A model generated the notes under the pieces. The model was not told the origin of the DNA, did not search any database, and was given only the letters and a program-made list of their open reading frames with translations. Below are positions 10,691 to 21,300 of a stretch of DNA of 64,000 bases, one piece after another (the first letter of the stretch is position 1; the number at the start of each line of letters is the position of its first letter). The stretch covers positions 2,456,754 to 2,520,753 of the forward strand of contig OX336343.1 in the NCBI GenBank assembly GCA_946902875.1. Direction: 5' to 3'. The translations under genes were made by a program, and so were the position numbers. This DNA comes from Nematopogon swammerdamellus. Its lineage: Eukaryota > Arthropoda > Insecta > Lepidoptera > Adelidae.

Positions 10691-11994
10691 CACGTTCAAC
10701 GCCACATGAAAAATCCAGTATTTCCGTTTGGGCCACGGGGCTCACCGCTCACCGGTGAGCCTTTCCTTACTGAACCATTCAGGTCATGGGGGTCACCGGT
10801 GAGCCGCGTGAGAGGGCCTACGTAAACGCTTCCTACAAGCCACAGAGCGCAGCTACAAAGCCAATATGGAAGTGAGCCGCATGGCCTTGTAGTCGAAGCG
10901 GACGGCGTGGTTTTCAAATCCAATAGAAACTTGTAGTTTTTTATTAAGTTAATTGTAACGATGCTAGGGCTGCTCTTAACGATAAGGTAGAAAATAATAT
11001 TTGTATTAATAGAATTAATAAAACCAGAAAATAATAAGAGTTTATTCGTCAAAATAAAAATGAACATAAAATTTTCTTCATTGCCAAATAAGAAGACATT
11101 ATTTATTACGAAAATAATTTATGAAATTGAACAAAAGAAAATATTTATGAAATTGAACAATCACAACATTATGACACTTCATTATTTAAAATAATCAATC
11201 ATCTTAACCCCAAAGGGTTTAACCATAAACAATAAAGAATTATCCGTGAGTCATGTTAAAACAAGGCAAACAAAGGAATGGTTTAGTTGGGCTGCTTTGG
11301 CAATAAGTGGATACTTTTTTCGACTTGGTTTTAGCCTGTTTGCTACCCATTATTGGTACGTTCTTTGCATAACATTGGTGACATGTTCTTCTCACTTTTC
11401 TGGCCAATCCCTCTTTCCTTTCCAGAGTGTGTTTCATTCTCTTCCGTCTTTCTATACGCATTTCATAGTCGCTATCCTCACTCTCCGACAAAATAATTCG
11501 ACAGCATCTTCTTTTCGTTGGTTGAACTACGTCTTCATAGAATCTATTCCGAAACTACGGTTCAGAAGATCTATCTCGATGTTTTCTAACTGCGTTAGCG
11601 CTTCTTGTGTTAACTCGAAATCTTCAAAATAATAATTTTTGGCGAGAAAAGCGTAAAACATCCTCAATTGTCGACGCAGCCGGACCGGGATTGATCGCTG
11701 CGTCCGCGGCGTGCGCGCAACGGGTGGGCCGCGGCGTGACCCCGCGGCCCCAGCCAACAGAAAAATACAAATCCTTCATATGAGGCCACACGATCCACCC
11801 GTGAGCCTTCTGCTATATCTCGAAAATTAGACGGTAAAAGTCGCAAATTTTTATTTTCCTTACAAATTACCGCATTTTATAAACTTTGTGATGAAAATCT
11901 CAAGTTAATGAAAATTACGGATATAATGAGTTTGGCTTGGCCCGAACGGAAAAGTACGCTAGGCCCACCGGTGGGTCGTATGGCGTTCAACGTG
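10691..11994 (-). mobile_element. Decayed piggyBac-type element, 1.3 kb
   Basis: Terminal inverted repeats: left CACGTTCAACGCCAC, right (reversed) CACGTTGAACGCCATA. The right end is followed by TTAA (11995-11998), the target that piggyBac elements duplicate; the left flank is CTTA (10687-10690), one change from TTAA. The flank CAAACAGGAAATTACAATC just left of it also occurs, uninterrupted, at about 13210. Subterminal CACCGGTGAG palindromes occur near 10747 and 10794. The element keeps only the last part of a transposase (minus strand), so it is non-autonomous. Confidence 0.75.
11240..11757 (-). pseudogene. piggyBac transposase remnant with C-terminal cysteine-rich domain
   Basis: The downstream frame (11240-11491) has CHQCYAKN, then STYC, then PFLCLPCFNMTH, the Cys/His zinc-binding C-terminal domain that binds piggyBac ends. 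Before it are an acidic SESEDSDYE stretch and a basic stretch. The upstream frame (11527-11757) ends with a stop (TAG near 11531) in a different frame, so a frameshift separates them. The large central catalytic DDD region is missing; about 170 residues remain of roughly 550-600 usual for the family. Identity as piggyBac rests on the CRD pattern plus TTAA and inverted repeats. Confidence 0.65.
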
Positions 11995-11999
11995 TTAAT

Positions 12000-12892
12000 T
12001 GTGGGCTGATTTTGAAAATTCTTTTTTTGTTTGGTAGGTCATACTTCAGAGGTGCTCCCATTGAAATTTTATTGAAATTGATTGAGCGGTTTATGAAAAA
12101 GCAACAAAATACTATTGGTGTGTGGTCACCTTCAGCAAAACTTTTGTGATGTGGACTTTTTCAGCAATTTGCAGTTTGACACATGGCGAATAATTCTGTA
12201 CCACTTCAACCGATTTCGATTATTGTTTTTTATGTAATATTGTTTTAAAAATATAAAACCGACTTAAAAAAAAATAAACTAGAACTAAAAAGTATTAAAT
12301 AGGTACCTAATATTTTGAAATTTTCTCTGTCATTGTATTGAAATACATGAATCGATATTGTCATTCATATTCGGACCCTTGTTTCATGAATATTCTAAAT
12401 TTGAAATCTTTTCCGACCGGCCAGATGCGCTTAATATATTATAATACGAGTACGAGTACCATCGAGCTGGTCTGATGATGGAGACGGAAGGTGGCCATAG
12501 GAACTCCTAAACTACACATGATAAACCCATCGTGTTTGGGCTCGTTGAATTTGTCTTCACGAGCAATTTACTTTAGACCTAGGAGATTCTCAATTTGACG
12601 GTATGTTTTCTTTTTTTGGATGTTTGTTACGCGATTACTCCGTCAATTATTGTGGGCCGATTTTGAAAATTCTTTTTTTTTGTTTGAAAGGGGATAACCA
12701 TGACGTGGTTCCATTTTAATTTGGTCGAGATCAGATTGGAAAGCGAGGCGGAATCGCGAGGCCGAAGGTCGAGCGATTCCGCCGAGTACATTAATAGCAA
12801 AAAATTCCAAAAAAAACTGTGAAATAAAAAACTATTTAAAAAAATATATAAAAACCTCCTTCAAAAATGTATGAAATAAAAAAAATCGAACC
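12000..12892. other. AT-rich repeat debris
   Basis: No gene. Two copies of a block with GGGC(T/C)GATTTTGAAAATTCTTTTTTT (about 12002 and 12656) and a segment with AAAACCGACTTAAAAAAAA (about 12255), both parts of interspersed repeats. GAGGCCGAAGGTCGAGCG near 12760 recalls the Helitron minisatellite unit. Confidence 0.5.
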
Positions 12893-13015
12893 CTAGAGTT
12901 GAAGGCGGTGCTAAAGCAAGCAAAAATGATACATGAAAGAAAACATGCGTGGATGATATCCTTTGTGATTTGTGTAGCCTTCTTTAGCACCGCCTTAAAC
13001 TCTAGGGTTCGATTT
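12893..13015. repeat. Hairpin repeat, about 30-bp arms
   Basis: GAACCCTAGAGTTGAAGGCGGTGCTAAAG at 12893 is inverted at about 12984-13013. A related copy, with the same inverted motif, is at 62350-62420. The surrounding sequence (12780-13060 and 62280-62560) is also alike, so this is one interspersed palindromic family. Confidence 0.75.
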
Positions 13016-13137
13016 TTTTAATTTCATAAATTTTTTAAGGCAGTTTTCATATTTTTTTTTTTACATACAATGCTGACATTATTAGAATGAAGAGTGACGA
13101 GTATTTGTTTAACTGTTCAACTAAATAAATACGTTCT

Positions 13138-13196
13138 ATCCACAGAGCACGGAATACCGCGCGCGCGCGCGGGGGGGTATTCCGTGCTCTGTGGAT
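13138..13196. repeat. Perfect 21-bp palindrome with CG-alternating loop
   Basis: Left arm 13138-13158 (ATCCACAGAGCACGGAATAC C) is exactly inverted at 13176-13196. The 17-nt loop is alternating GC followed by a G-run. Confidence 0.9.
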
Positions 13197-13229
13197 CTAT
13201 CTATTAAAAGCGCACAAACAGGAAATTAC

Positions 13230-13732
13230 AATCATAATAATATTTTGTTCCGTATACCAAATTATTTTCAAAACATTTTTTTATTTTATTTAATTTGATA
13301 AGAAGTGTTAGTTTAATTGTAAATTGTCATAATTTTATTATTCAAATATAATTAAAAATTTTGGAATTTACATAAATAATGTTCTTTATAAATATAAATG
13401 AAAGCGCCATCTTTTGTCTAGTAGCAGTAATTCTACAGCCTAGTGACAATTAAAGGTACCTAGATACATGTTGTATTTCAACTAGATAGCGCCCTTAGTA
13501 TAGAAGTATTAACAAACATTAACGCCACCTGTTTGTTTTACGACAACATCAAGAAAAATTATTAACGCCCCCTGTTGGTTTTACGATTTACAACGTTACC
13601 AAATTTTTTATATGGAGTGGTCTATCTGTCCCGACAGGGTTATAAAATCAATGGTACTAAGTAATGTTTCTTGTGTAGTATAGGTGTATATAGGTCGTCA
13701 AATTTAATATCATTGTAACATTGTCACAAAGC
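13230..13732. other. AT-rich, no gene recognised
   Basis: Only simple AT-rich sequence and short non-coding frames. It contains the motif GCGCC(A)TC...TTTGTCTAG seen in many insect intergenic regions; nothing callable. Confidence 0.4.
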
Positions 13733-14139
13733 GACGACGGGTGGCGGAGTGGTTTGGGCACCGGCTTCTCATGCGAGAGGTCCGAGGTTCGAATCCGGTC
13801 GGCGTGTACCAATGAGTTTTTTCTGACGAAAAAATTTACGTGCATACCTACACCTGCTGCTTCACCGTTCGGAACCGGTGTAAAACTGTAGGTCCCTTCT
13901 CTTGCCCCTTACTAGATGGTAGGCTCAAATTGTAGCCGTCTGGGTTGGTACCACCGTACTGGATGTAAGATGGCCGCATAGCGACCTCGGTTGTGTTCTC
14001 CTCTAGTCCAGTATAGCCAGCAATCCAGGGAAGACTCCGGTATGGCCCTTATACCTTCTCGGAGGTGATATTGGCTAGTCAGAGCATGTGCTTTGGCCCC
14101 TCTGAATCAGCCACCCATACCGGATTACATAAAAAAAAA
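13733..14139 (+). mobile_element. SINE-B, full length, tRNA-derived head
   Basis: The head (13737-13802) keeps RNA polymerase III boxes: A-box-like TGGCGGAGTGG and B-box GGTTCGAATCC. The middle (GTAAAACTGTAGGTCCCTT, TGGTACCACCGTACTGGATG, GTCCAGTATAGCC) parallels SINE-A. It ends CCACCCATACCGGATTACAT plus A-run (14130-14139). It does not fold as a usable tRNA by eye: no matching acceptor stem. Other copies: 17355, 44061 (minus), tails at 50135, 52205 and 60090. Confidence 0.85.
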
Positions 14140-14199
14140 CGGTAGACATTGCCTTTATTTCGAGAGGCTTTTTGGTTCGAAATTATGGAATTGCACCAG

Positions 14200-14443
14200 G
14201 TAGGTCTGCAGTAACTGTAGGTTCATTCCCTTCTTAACTTACTAGGCGATAGGGTTGGTACCACGGCACTAAATGGAAGGCCGGTTGAAACAGGAATAGT
14301 TCGTGTTTTTCGTCCAGTTCAGTGTAGCCGGCACGATCGAAGGGAAGCAATGACATGGCACCTAGTTCACCGAGGTGTTATGGGCTGACATCACGGATGT
14401 TGTAGGTGATGTAGCAATCCGTGTCAGTTTCCATAAAAAAAAA
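14200..14443 (+). mobile_element. SINE-A copy
   Basis: Starts within the GTAGGTTCATTCCCTTCTTAAC block and ends TCAGTTTCCATAAAAAAAAA. Confidence 0.8.
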
Positions 14444-15267
14444 GGTTTTCCAAAGGTTTACAAGTATTTTAGTGGCTAGCCACATAATAACATCGCCTAC
14501 AGTCTATCGAAAACACAGCTTAAGTGAAAGCAAGATTAACAATTTTACTGAGAGTTCTGACTACAAAGACTGTGTAAAGAGCATTTGACTTACATAATGT
14601 TTCTAACCGAAATCTTTTCTTTCGTTTCAGGTAATAATAATTAATTATCGACAATGAATTCCTGAACTCTTCAAAGCTGCTGTCACTACTGCCTTCGCAG
14701 GGCAGAAAGGGGTATGTCATAAAAAAAACCGCCCAAAGGCGAGACTCTTACGGATAAAATTACGGTCAGTTAACGCATCCTTAACAGTGTAATTAGCTTA
14801 TTCCGTCGTTTAAAATTATTATCATCTAATTATTTTATGTTAGAAGACAGTTTATTATAAAATCTAACACTATTACAAATAAAGCTTTTTGAGGTTTTAC
14901 AATAATCTATGTTTTATTAAGTGTACACTCGATTGTACATTATTCTTACACCGTGTATATTAGATAGCGTTATGTTGGCTGTAGGAAATTTCATTCTTTA
15001 GTAAACTCGCATTCTTCACGTCGGAAAGTAACTGACGTGAAAAAACCCGGTTTTCATTGGATGTAACCTTATCAAGTTACACTTGATAGTAACCGTGCAT
15101 ACCGTGACCCAAATACGTCGATTCAATATGGCGCGGGATCTCATCATAGTAGTATGTAGTGTTTGAATAGAGATTGCATTGTAAATGCATGTTGTTGAGT
15201 AATGCAGTCACTAGAATACTGTGGGACTCCACTTTGACGATACATAAGTTACGAACGAACGGTACTT
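14444..15267. other. No gene recognised
   Basis: AT-rich. Small open frames (14520-14720 and 15077-15367 minus) show no motifs. Confidence 0.4.
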
Positions 15268-15530
15268 CAAAATAATAGCCCCACTGTATCTCTCCCCGTG
15301 CATGTCGTAAAAGGCCTAAGGGATATGGACAAGAAGCCACGAATAAGGGCGAGAGGCTAGCCACCACTCACCTCGGCACGGGCCTTCCACCGAGTCGTGT
15401 AGCAGGTGGGTCTTCGGTGCCTTGCTTGCTGCTTGATAGTTGTCTTTGCTAAACGTGGTGGTCGGTGTTGTGCTGTAATTTGCAAGAGTAACTAGGTACT
15501 TGCAGACCAACACCGACTACTCTGCTTTTT
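15268..15530 (+). mobile_element. SINE-C copy
   Basis: Runs from AATAGCCCCACTGTATCTC through GCTAGCCACCACTCACCTC, CAGGTGGGTCTTC and GTGGTCGGTGTTGTGCTGT to ACCGACTACTCTGC. The start resembles that of SINE-A. Other copies: 32595, 49160 (minus), 53190 (minus), 60470, 62160 and 63410. Confidence 0.75.
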
Positions 15531-15539
15531 TTATGATTT

Positions 15540-16427
15540 TTTTTATGGAAATTGACACGGTTGGCTACGTCACACTATGTGGCTTTAGAGAAATTAAGTC
15601 CATTTAACAAAGTTCGTGATATATAGTAGATATATATATAATAATAACTATATAAACACTTCATTGGAATCCTGACTATGGTTATGTTTTGACACATACT
15701 TTTTTTTCTACAGAGTCGCAAAGTCAGGGAAGGCCGTTGTTGCGCAACTGATTGCATTCACGTGCAAGAAAATGCCAATTTTTATTTTCAGGATCCGTTG
15801 TCTATATATCTATGGTAATTTTTTTTCTCAAAGCAAATGTTATGCTCAATAAATACACGTAAATCAAATATGAATATAATTGTTGAGTTTTCAAAAATAA
15901 TTTTTTTTTGTTACATAGTCGAAATTCCATATGTTTTTTAGAACTCTTGGACGTATATTTTTGCCTCCATTTGCCTCCAAGTGCTCATGCATACTGACGT
16001 TATCCTGAGTATGTACTTTAATAGATAAAAGCAAATCCAGCTGCAAATACCTGCAAATGCATCATTTACAACACTTCAAACTTACACATTCCGCTAATTA
16101 CTTACTAATGGGAATCATTAACGATACCGCGATTAAGCGATATTCTTATGACTAGAATTTGTTGACAAGGTCTCAGTTTGAGGCCGCTTTTTTTTTTTGA
16201 GATAAATGTGTTATTTTTACAACACATATTATCTACAAAATGCATTAAGTGGAATCGAACGCTCTTGACTGAAGTCAATTTTCATGTATATTTTCAGTTT
16301 TCTGTGGCAACACCGTATTTGAGCGGCTATAGGAAACATTAATTTCACGGAAAAAAAATTTGAATATCTCAAATACTTTAGAAGTTATGGACTTTTTTCC
16401 GCGCTTCCATACAAGAAGCCCCATAGT
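15540..16427. other. No gene recognised
   Basis: Starts with a remnant TTTTATGGAAATTGACACGGTTGGCTACG of a SINE-A tail (minus). The rest is AT-rich without recognisable features. Confidence 0.4.
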
Positions 16428-16720
16428 GCGTCACCTGCAACATCCGTGATTTAAGCCCATAACACCGGGTGAACTTGGTGCCACGTCAGTGCTTCCCTTC
16501 GGTCGTGCCGGCTACACTGAACTGGACGGAAAACACAAACTATTTACATAGCCGTTTCGACCGACCTTTCATTCAGTGCAGTTGTATCAACCCGGGCGGG
16601 TTAAACCCTACCACCTAGTAATATAAGAAGGGAGTCATATCCCTTAGTCGCCTTTTACGACATACACGGGGAGAGATGCAGTGGGGCTATTCTTTTAAAG
16701 TACCGTCCCCACACGGTTTT
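16428..16720 (-). mobile_element. SINE-A copy
   Basis: Reversed SINE-A from the GTCACCTGCAACATCCGTG block to CAGTGGGGCTATTCTTTTAAAGTACCG. Lacks the tail. Confidence 0.8.
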
Positions 16721-16862
16721 TATTGAAAAGGAAAAAAAATCCGATTGAAAAATTTGAGTATTTGGTTTCGAAAATTATTCTAACAAATGGCACATAATAT
16801 ATTATGCCAAAACGCTCATTGATCTTATGTTTTGCATGGGCGGAATAGGGCCTTAAAGCTGA

Positions 16863-16978
16863 GTTGAAGTTAAAAATATATTTATTCCGATAGGAAACAA
16901 CGTAACACGTTTTTATTTAAAAACTGTAAAAAAATATAAAATAACTTGTTTCCAATCGGAATAAATTTATTTTCAACT
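16863..16978. repeat. Small hairpin element
   Basis: Imperfect arms of about 32-38 bp: TTTATTCCGATAGGAAACAA (16880-16900) against TTGTTTCCAATCGGAATAAA (16947-16966). Probably a small MITE; no clear target duplication. Confidence 0.6.
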
Positions 16979-17354
16979 TTTTAGTTAATGTTTATCAATA
17001 TAAACGCTTGTTTTTAAATATTTTTTTACGTTTATTAATTTAAAGTGCGAAAAATTGCCTGACGAGACGCCCATGAGTATTCGGGTCGTATGCATAATGG
17101 TTTTTTTTCTTCTCTATTTCACGTTAGGCAGTTTACCATTGGTTAAAATTTATTACCTATCAACGACGCTATAAAAGCAGGTTAGGTGTAAAAGTAAACT
17201 ACGTTTAGCGTAAAGTGTAATAACGAGATAAACTTTTGCGAAAGTGCACATAAAACTGTTTATTACTAAATGTAATATCGCTCGTTGCACTTAAATGAAA
17301 TGGATTAAGAGAAAGTTATGAAGAATAGGACGGAAGTGTACTTAGTAGTTACTT

Positions 17355-17480
17355 AGCGGCGGCGGTGGCCGAGTGGTCTGGACGTTGTCGGCTTCTCTTG
17401 CGAGAGGTCCGAGGTTCGAATCCGGTCGGCGTGTATATTGGCTGGTCGGAGCATGTGCTTTGGCCCCTCTGACTGAGTTT
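17355..17480 (+). mobile_element. SINE-B, internally deleted
   Basis: tRNA-like head with GGTGGCCGAGTGG and GGTTCGAATCCGGTCGGCGTG joined directly to the tail block ATTGGCTGGTCGGAGCATGTGCTTTGGCCCCTCTGACT. The middle present at 13803-14070 is missing. Confidence 0.75.
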
Positions 17481-17544
17481 TTAGGATTCCTTTAGATATT
17501 TTTTTTTTTTTTAATAAAATATGTACTTTATTACTCGAAGAAAA

Positions 17545-17640
17545 ATTCAGTAAAGTACAGTCTCAGGTCCTTCCAGAGGGGAACCTGTGAGGCCGGCGTG
17601 CATAACATCGCACAGTACACTCTCAGAATCTTAACAGGTC
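17545..17640 (+). pseudogene. Degenerate LINE 3' fragment
   Basis: GTACAGTCTCAGGTCCTTCC ... GGCCGGCGTGCATAACATCGC resembles the end of the Jockey/CR1-like LINE (compare 2961-3030 and 27728-27800). This matters because it places LINE debris, not an obvious U2 promoter, about 100 bp upstream of the U2 fragment. Confidence 0.4.
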
Positions 17641-17737
17641 TAAAGGTACTAGATTTAAGTTAGCTGACAAAAGTCCAGCAGGCGGACCTAAACCACTGCT
17701 GGCCAAAATATAAATGTCTGTGTAATGTCTGGTAAAA

Positions 17738-17768
17738 ATCGCTTCTCGGCCTTTTGGCTAAGATCAAA
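17738..17768 (+). pseudogene. U2 snRNA 5' end, nucleotides 1 to 30/31 only
   Basis: The sequence ATCGCTTCTCGGCCTTTTGG CTAAGATCAA(A) matches the start of the conserved U2 spliceosomal RNA from its first nucleotide. It stops just before the GTGTAGTA region, which in U2 pairs with the intron branch site, so this copy cannot be a working U2. The remainder of U2 is not seen anywhere in the window. It is followed directly by the GC-rich 5' untranslated region of the retrotransposon in the same orientation. Confidence 0.92.
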
Positions 17769-18313
17769 ATCTCTCGCGCGACTCACTGCGAGGTCGGCGG
17801 AGCCCCACGAAACTCAACAAAGCGCGCCGCGGCAGGCACCGCAGGCCGCGGAGCCGTCCAGGTCGACCTTCGGGCCGCCAACTACCACTTCACTGGGCGG
17901 AGGCGGAGGCCGGCACAACACACTATCTTCGCTCGGAGCTGGGGCTCGGGCTGCTTGAGTCGGCGGCGGCGGGTTAGCCGCGTGCGGGTGCTCGCCCGAG
18001 CGCTCGGAGCTAAGCTGAGTCGGCGGGGAGCCGCGGGTGCCGCTGTCAAGTGAGAGAGTCTGCCGGGACCGAGGGGGCGGTCAACTTGGGGGGTCGCCAC
18101 TGCTGCTGCACTTACTCGGAGAACCGGAGCTGGGACGACGCGGCCGCGGCGGGACCATCCGCGGCGCTTCTGGGCGCCTGCCTGGGTGGTGGCTGCGGCG
18201 ACGGACGGCGCGTCAGTAAGGTTCACCGGGGAGTTGAGTAAGATAAGTTGTTGATTCTTGTGTGGCGTCCTCTTACTTTGGTGTGGGTATTCTGGCCTGT
18301 AGTAGGTAGGGTG

Positions 18314-18353
18314 CCCGGCTGCTGTCGGCTGCGTGCAGCCGACAGCAGCCGGG
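18314..18353 (+). promoter_or_regulatory. Perfect 19-bp stem, 2-nt loop, in the 5' UTR
   Basis: CCCGGCTGCTGTCGGCTGC (18314-18332), loop GT, then its exact reverse complement (18335-18353), ending 35 nt before the ATG. In RNA it would be a very stable hairpin. Role unknown; candidates are control of translation or of RT binding. Confidence 0.7.
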
Positions 18354-18388
18354 CCTTCTGTCGCTTCCGGTGAGTGGGGGGAAGTGGC

Positions 18389-21300
18389 ATGCCTGGAGAA
18401 GTGGCCAATGTGGTCACGATCGACTTCCCCGTCCCGACACCGATTAGGTGTCCGGTTTGCGGCCATCCGCCAGGGGAGTCCGGGTATGCTGCTGTCCAGG
18501 GCCTCTATCGCCACCTGTTGTCCAAACACAAGGCACGACACAACTTCAAATGTGTAAACTGTGGCCTGGTTTTGGATGACGGGCGGAGATGTGCGGCCCA
18601 TGCACCACGTTGTCCGGCGCAACCGACTCCGGCTGCTGGGCGGGGCGCGGGAGGTGGTGGAGATCCCCCCGTGGATCACCCTACTGCCTCTTCAAGCCGC
18701 GCCGCAGTGGATGTCGGTCCGCTAGGTGTGCCCGTGGATCCTCTAGATCATGCGGGCCCACCTCAGTCACCGCCGGCCGGTGCCGGCTTGGGGGGTGGCG
18801 ATAGTGGGGCTACCTCGCATTCGCCCCAGACTGTTCCGTCTCCTCCTTGTCTGGTGCCGGTTGCTGTTGCGAGGGGTGACAACCCTCGCGTCCTTCCGCC
18901 CCCCGCTCCGATTCCGGATTCGGGTGGAGGCGCGCGGGTGGTGGCACCCATCGCTTCTGCAAGCAACCCTCCCGGAAGTGACGTCGTAGCCGCTCGACCT
19001 GCCAGCCACGCCACCGCCGCTCAGCCCGTAGACAGAGCGAGAAGCGCTTTCCAGGATCATTGGATTCGCAGTATTCAGGCGGCAGAGGAGTGGTCCGAAT
19101 TTGAGAGCATAGTGGGGGAGCTCACGGCGGAATTTGTTCCCGCCCAGCGTCGCCGGGAAGTAGCAACGCCCGGTCCGGGTCGTGCTCGACAGCTCACGGT
19201 CGATCCGGTCAGGGCGGCCCGTGATCTGCAGCGCTTTTATCGCGTCAACCGCGTAAAGGCGTTCCGCAAGGTCACGGGGCAAGCTGCAGTGTACTGCAAC
19301 ATTCCCGGGGCGCCGCTGAGGGAACACTTTGCGAGCATATTTGCTCGCAATGACAACTTCGCCGTGGGCCCTCCCCCCCTAGAGGTTCCTCCTCCACTCC
19401 CACCACCGGAGGAGTGCTCGTCGGATCACCTAATGCGGCCGATTACTGCGGACGAGATCCTGGACAAGCTGAAGTGCTCCAGCAACACGGCCCCGGGTCC
19501 TGACAGCGTTTTCTACGCAGATTTGCGTAGAAAGGACCCGGGATGCTTGCTGCTGAGCGAAATCTTCTCGTTCTGCTGGCGAGAACGGCGGGTGCCGGCG
19601 GCGTGGAAAGTATCAAACACGGTTTTGATATTTAAAAAAGGTGATCGAGCGGCGCCCGATAACTGGAGGCCGATCGCGCTGAGCAACACCATGGCGAAAC
19701 TCTACTGCCGGTGTATCGCGGGCCGCCTCTCTAAATGGGCGGTGGCCAACAAGCGGATCTCCCGGTCGCAGAAAGGTTTTATGGAGCACGAGGGCTGCCT
19801 CGAACATAATTTTGTGCTCCAGTCTGCGATCGAGGAAGCAACTGGCAGTGGTTCGGAGCTATGTGTTGCCTGGCTCGATCTGGCAAATGCTTTCGGGTCT
19901 GTGCCGCATGCCACTCTCCTCAGCTCTTTGAGCAGGGCGGGAGTCCCGGAGGGCCTGGTAGCGGTGATCGAAGATCTGTATCGGGACTCGACCACCGCTA
20001 TTCGGGCTCCCGAGGGCTACACGGACCCGATCGACATTGGATCGGGGGTCAGACAGGGCTGCCCGTTGTCCCCGATTGTCTTCAACTTGGCAATTGAGGC
20101 TCTGTTGAGGGCAGTCGAGGGCCAGCCTGGTGGAATTAGTCTCGCGGGGGTCCCGTTCCCCATTCTCGCCTATGCCGATGATCTGGCGATCTTAGCGGAT
20201 TCTCCCGGCAGCCTCCAGCGTCTTCTGGACACTGCAGTCCGGGTGGGCGATTGGCTGGGGCTAAAATTCAACCCGCGTAAGTGTGCAACGTTGCACATTC
20301 GGGCCAAGCAAGCCCAGCCAACCGTCTTTTCCCTGGATGGTGTACGGTTGAAGTCGTTGGAGGCCGGGGGCGTCTACGAACATCTAGGCGTCCCCACCGG
20401 GTTTCGGATCTCCAGATCGCCGGAGGAGGATGTGGAGCGTGTCCTACGTGATTTGGAGATGGTTAGCGCGTCATTTCTTGCCCCCTGGCAGAAGATTGAC
20501 GCGCTGAACACCTTTATCATCTCCAGACTTGACTTCTTGCTAAGGGGCACCACCGTCTTGAAGGAGCCACTAATTAAGGCTGATAAAATTATCAAAAAAA
20601 CAGTCAAAACGTGGCTCCACCTCCCTCAGCGGGCCAGTGCGGACTACCTAGTCCTGCCGTACTGCATGGGAGGCACGGCGGTGACGCCCCTTAGCGAAAA
20701 GGCCGATCTTCTGACGGTCGTTCAGGCGTTCAGGATGCTCTCTTGCCGCGACGACGCAGTCGCCCGCCTCGCCCATTTAACCCTCGAGGCGGCGGTGCGT
20801 CGTGGCTTACGGAGACAGCCTGAGGGTGCGGACCTGGCGTCCTTCCTGTCGGGGGACCGCGAAGCGGTGTTGGGCCGTGGCCGAGAGCGAACTTCGTTCT
20901 GGTCGAGAGCGAGAGTGGCCTCTCGCCGGCTGCGTGCCCACCTGGACCTCCGATGGACGTTCTGTCAAGAACGTGACGAGCTCGCCGTGTCCGCGCCCAT
21001 GCCGGGCCGGCTGTGTGGACGTGTTATCGTTCCCCCGTCGGCCCGAACGGCCGTTCAGAGATCGCTCCACCTGGCACTCCGTTTGGCCCATGCCTCCAAA
21101 CTGTTGGCCAAACCCAGCCAGGGTAAGGTCATGGAGTGTGTTATTGCCTCTCCGAGGTCTAGCCACTTCATGGCCACGGGGCGCCACACGAGGTTCTGTG
21201 ACTGGCGTTTCGTCCACCGAGCCCGCCTCAATTGCCTTCCCCTTAAGGGAGCCACCCGCTTTGGGCGGACTGGCATTGCCTTTTGCCGGGGGTGCGGCTC

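Noticed and set aside
13737..13802. tRNA gene
   Set aside because: A and B boxes are present but no acceptor stem; the sequence continues into a SINE body, as do the copies at 17355 and 44061.
17738..17768. Functional U2 snRNA gene
   Set aside because: Only the first 30-31 nt are present; the branch-site recognition sequence and all later stems are missing.
17882..18679. Long minus-strand ORF (265 codons) over the 5' UTR of the U2 element
   Set aside because: It is antisense to a GC-rich region where stops are rare, is low-complexity, and has no recognised motif.
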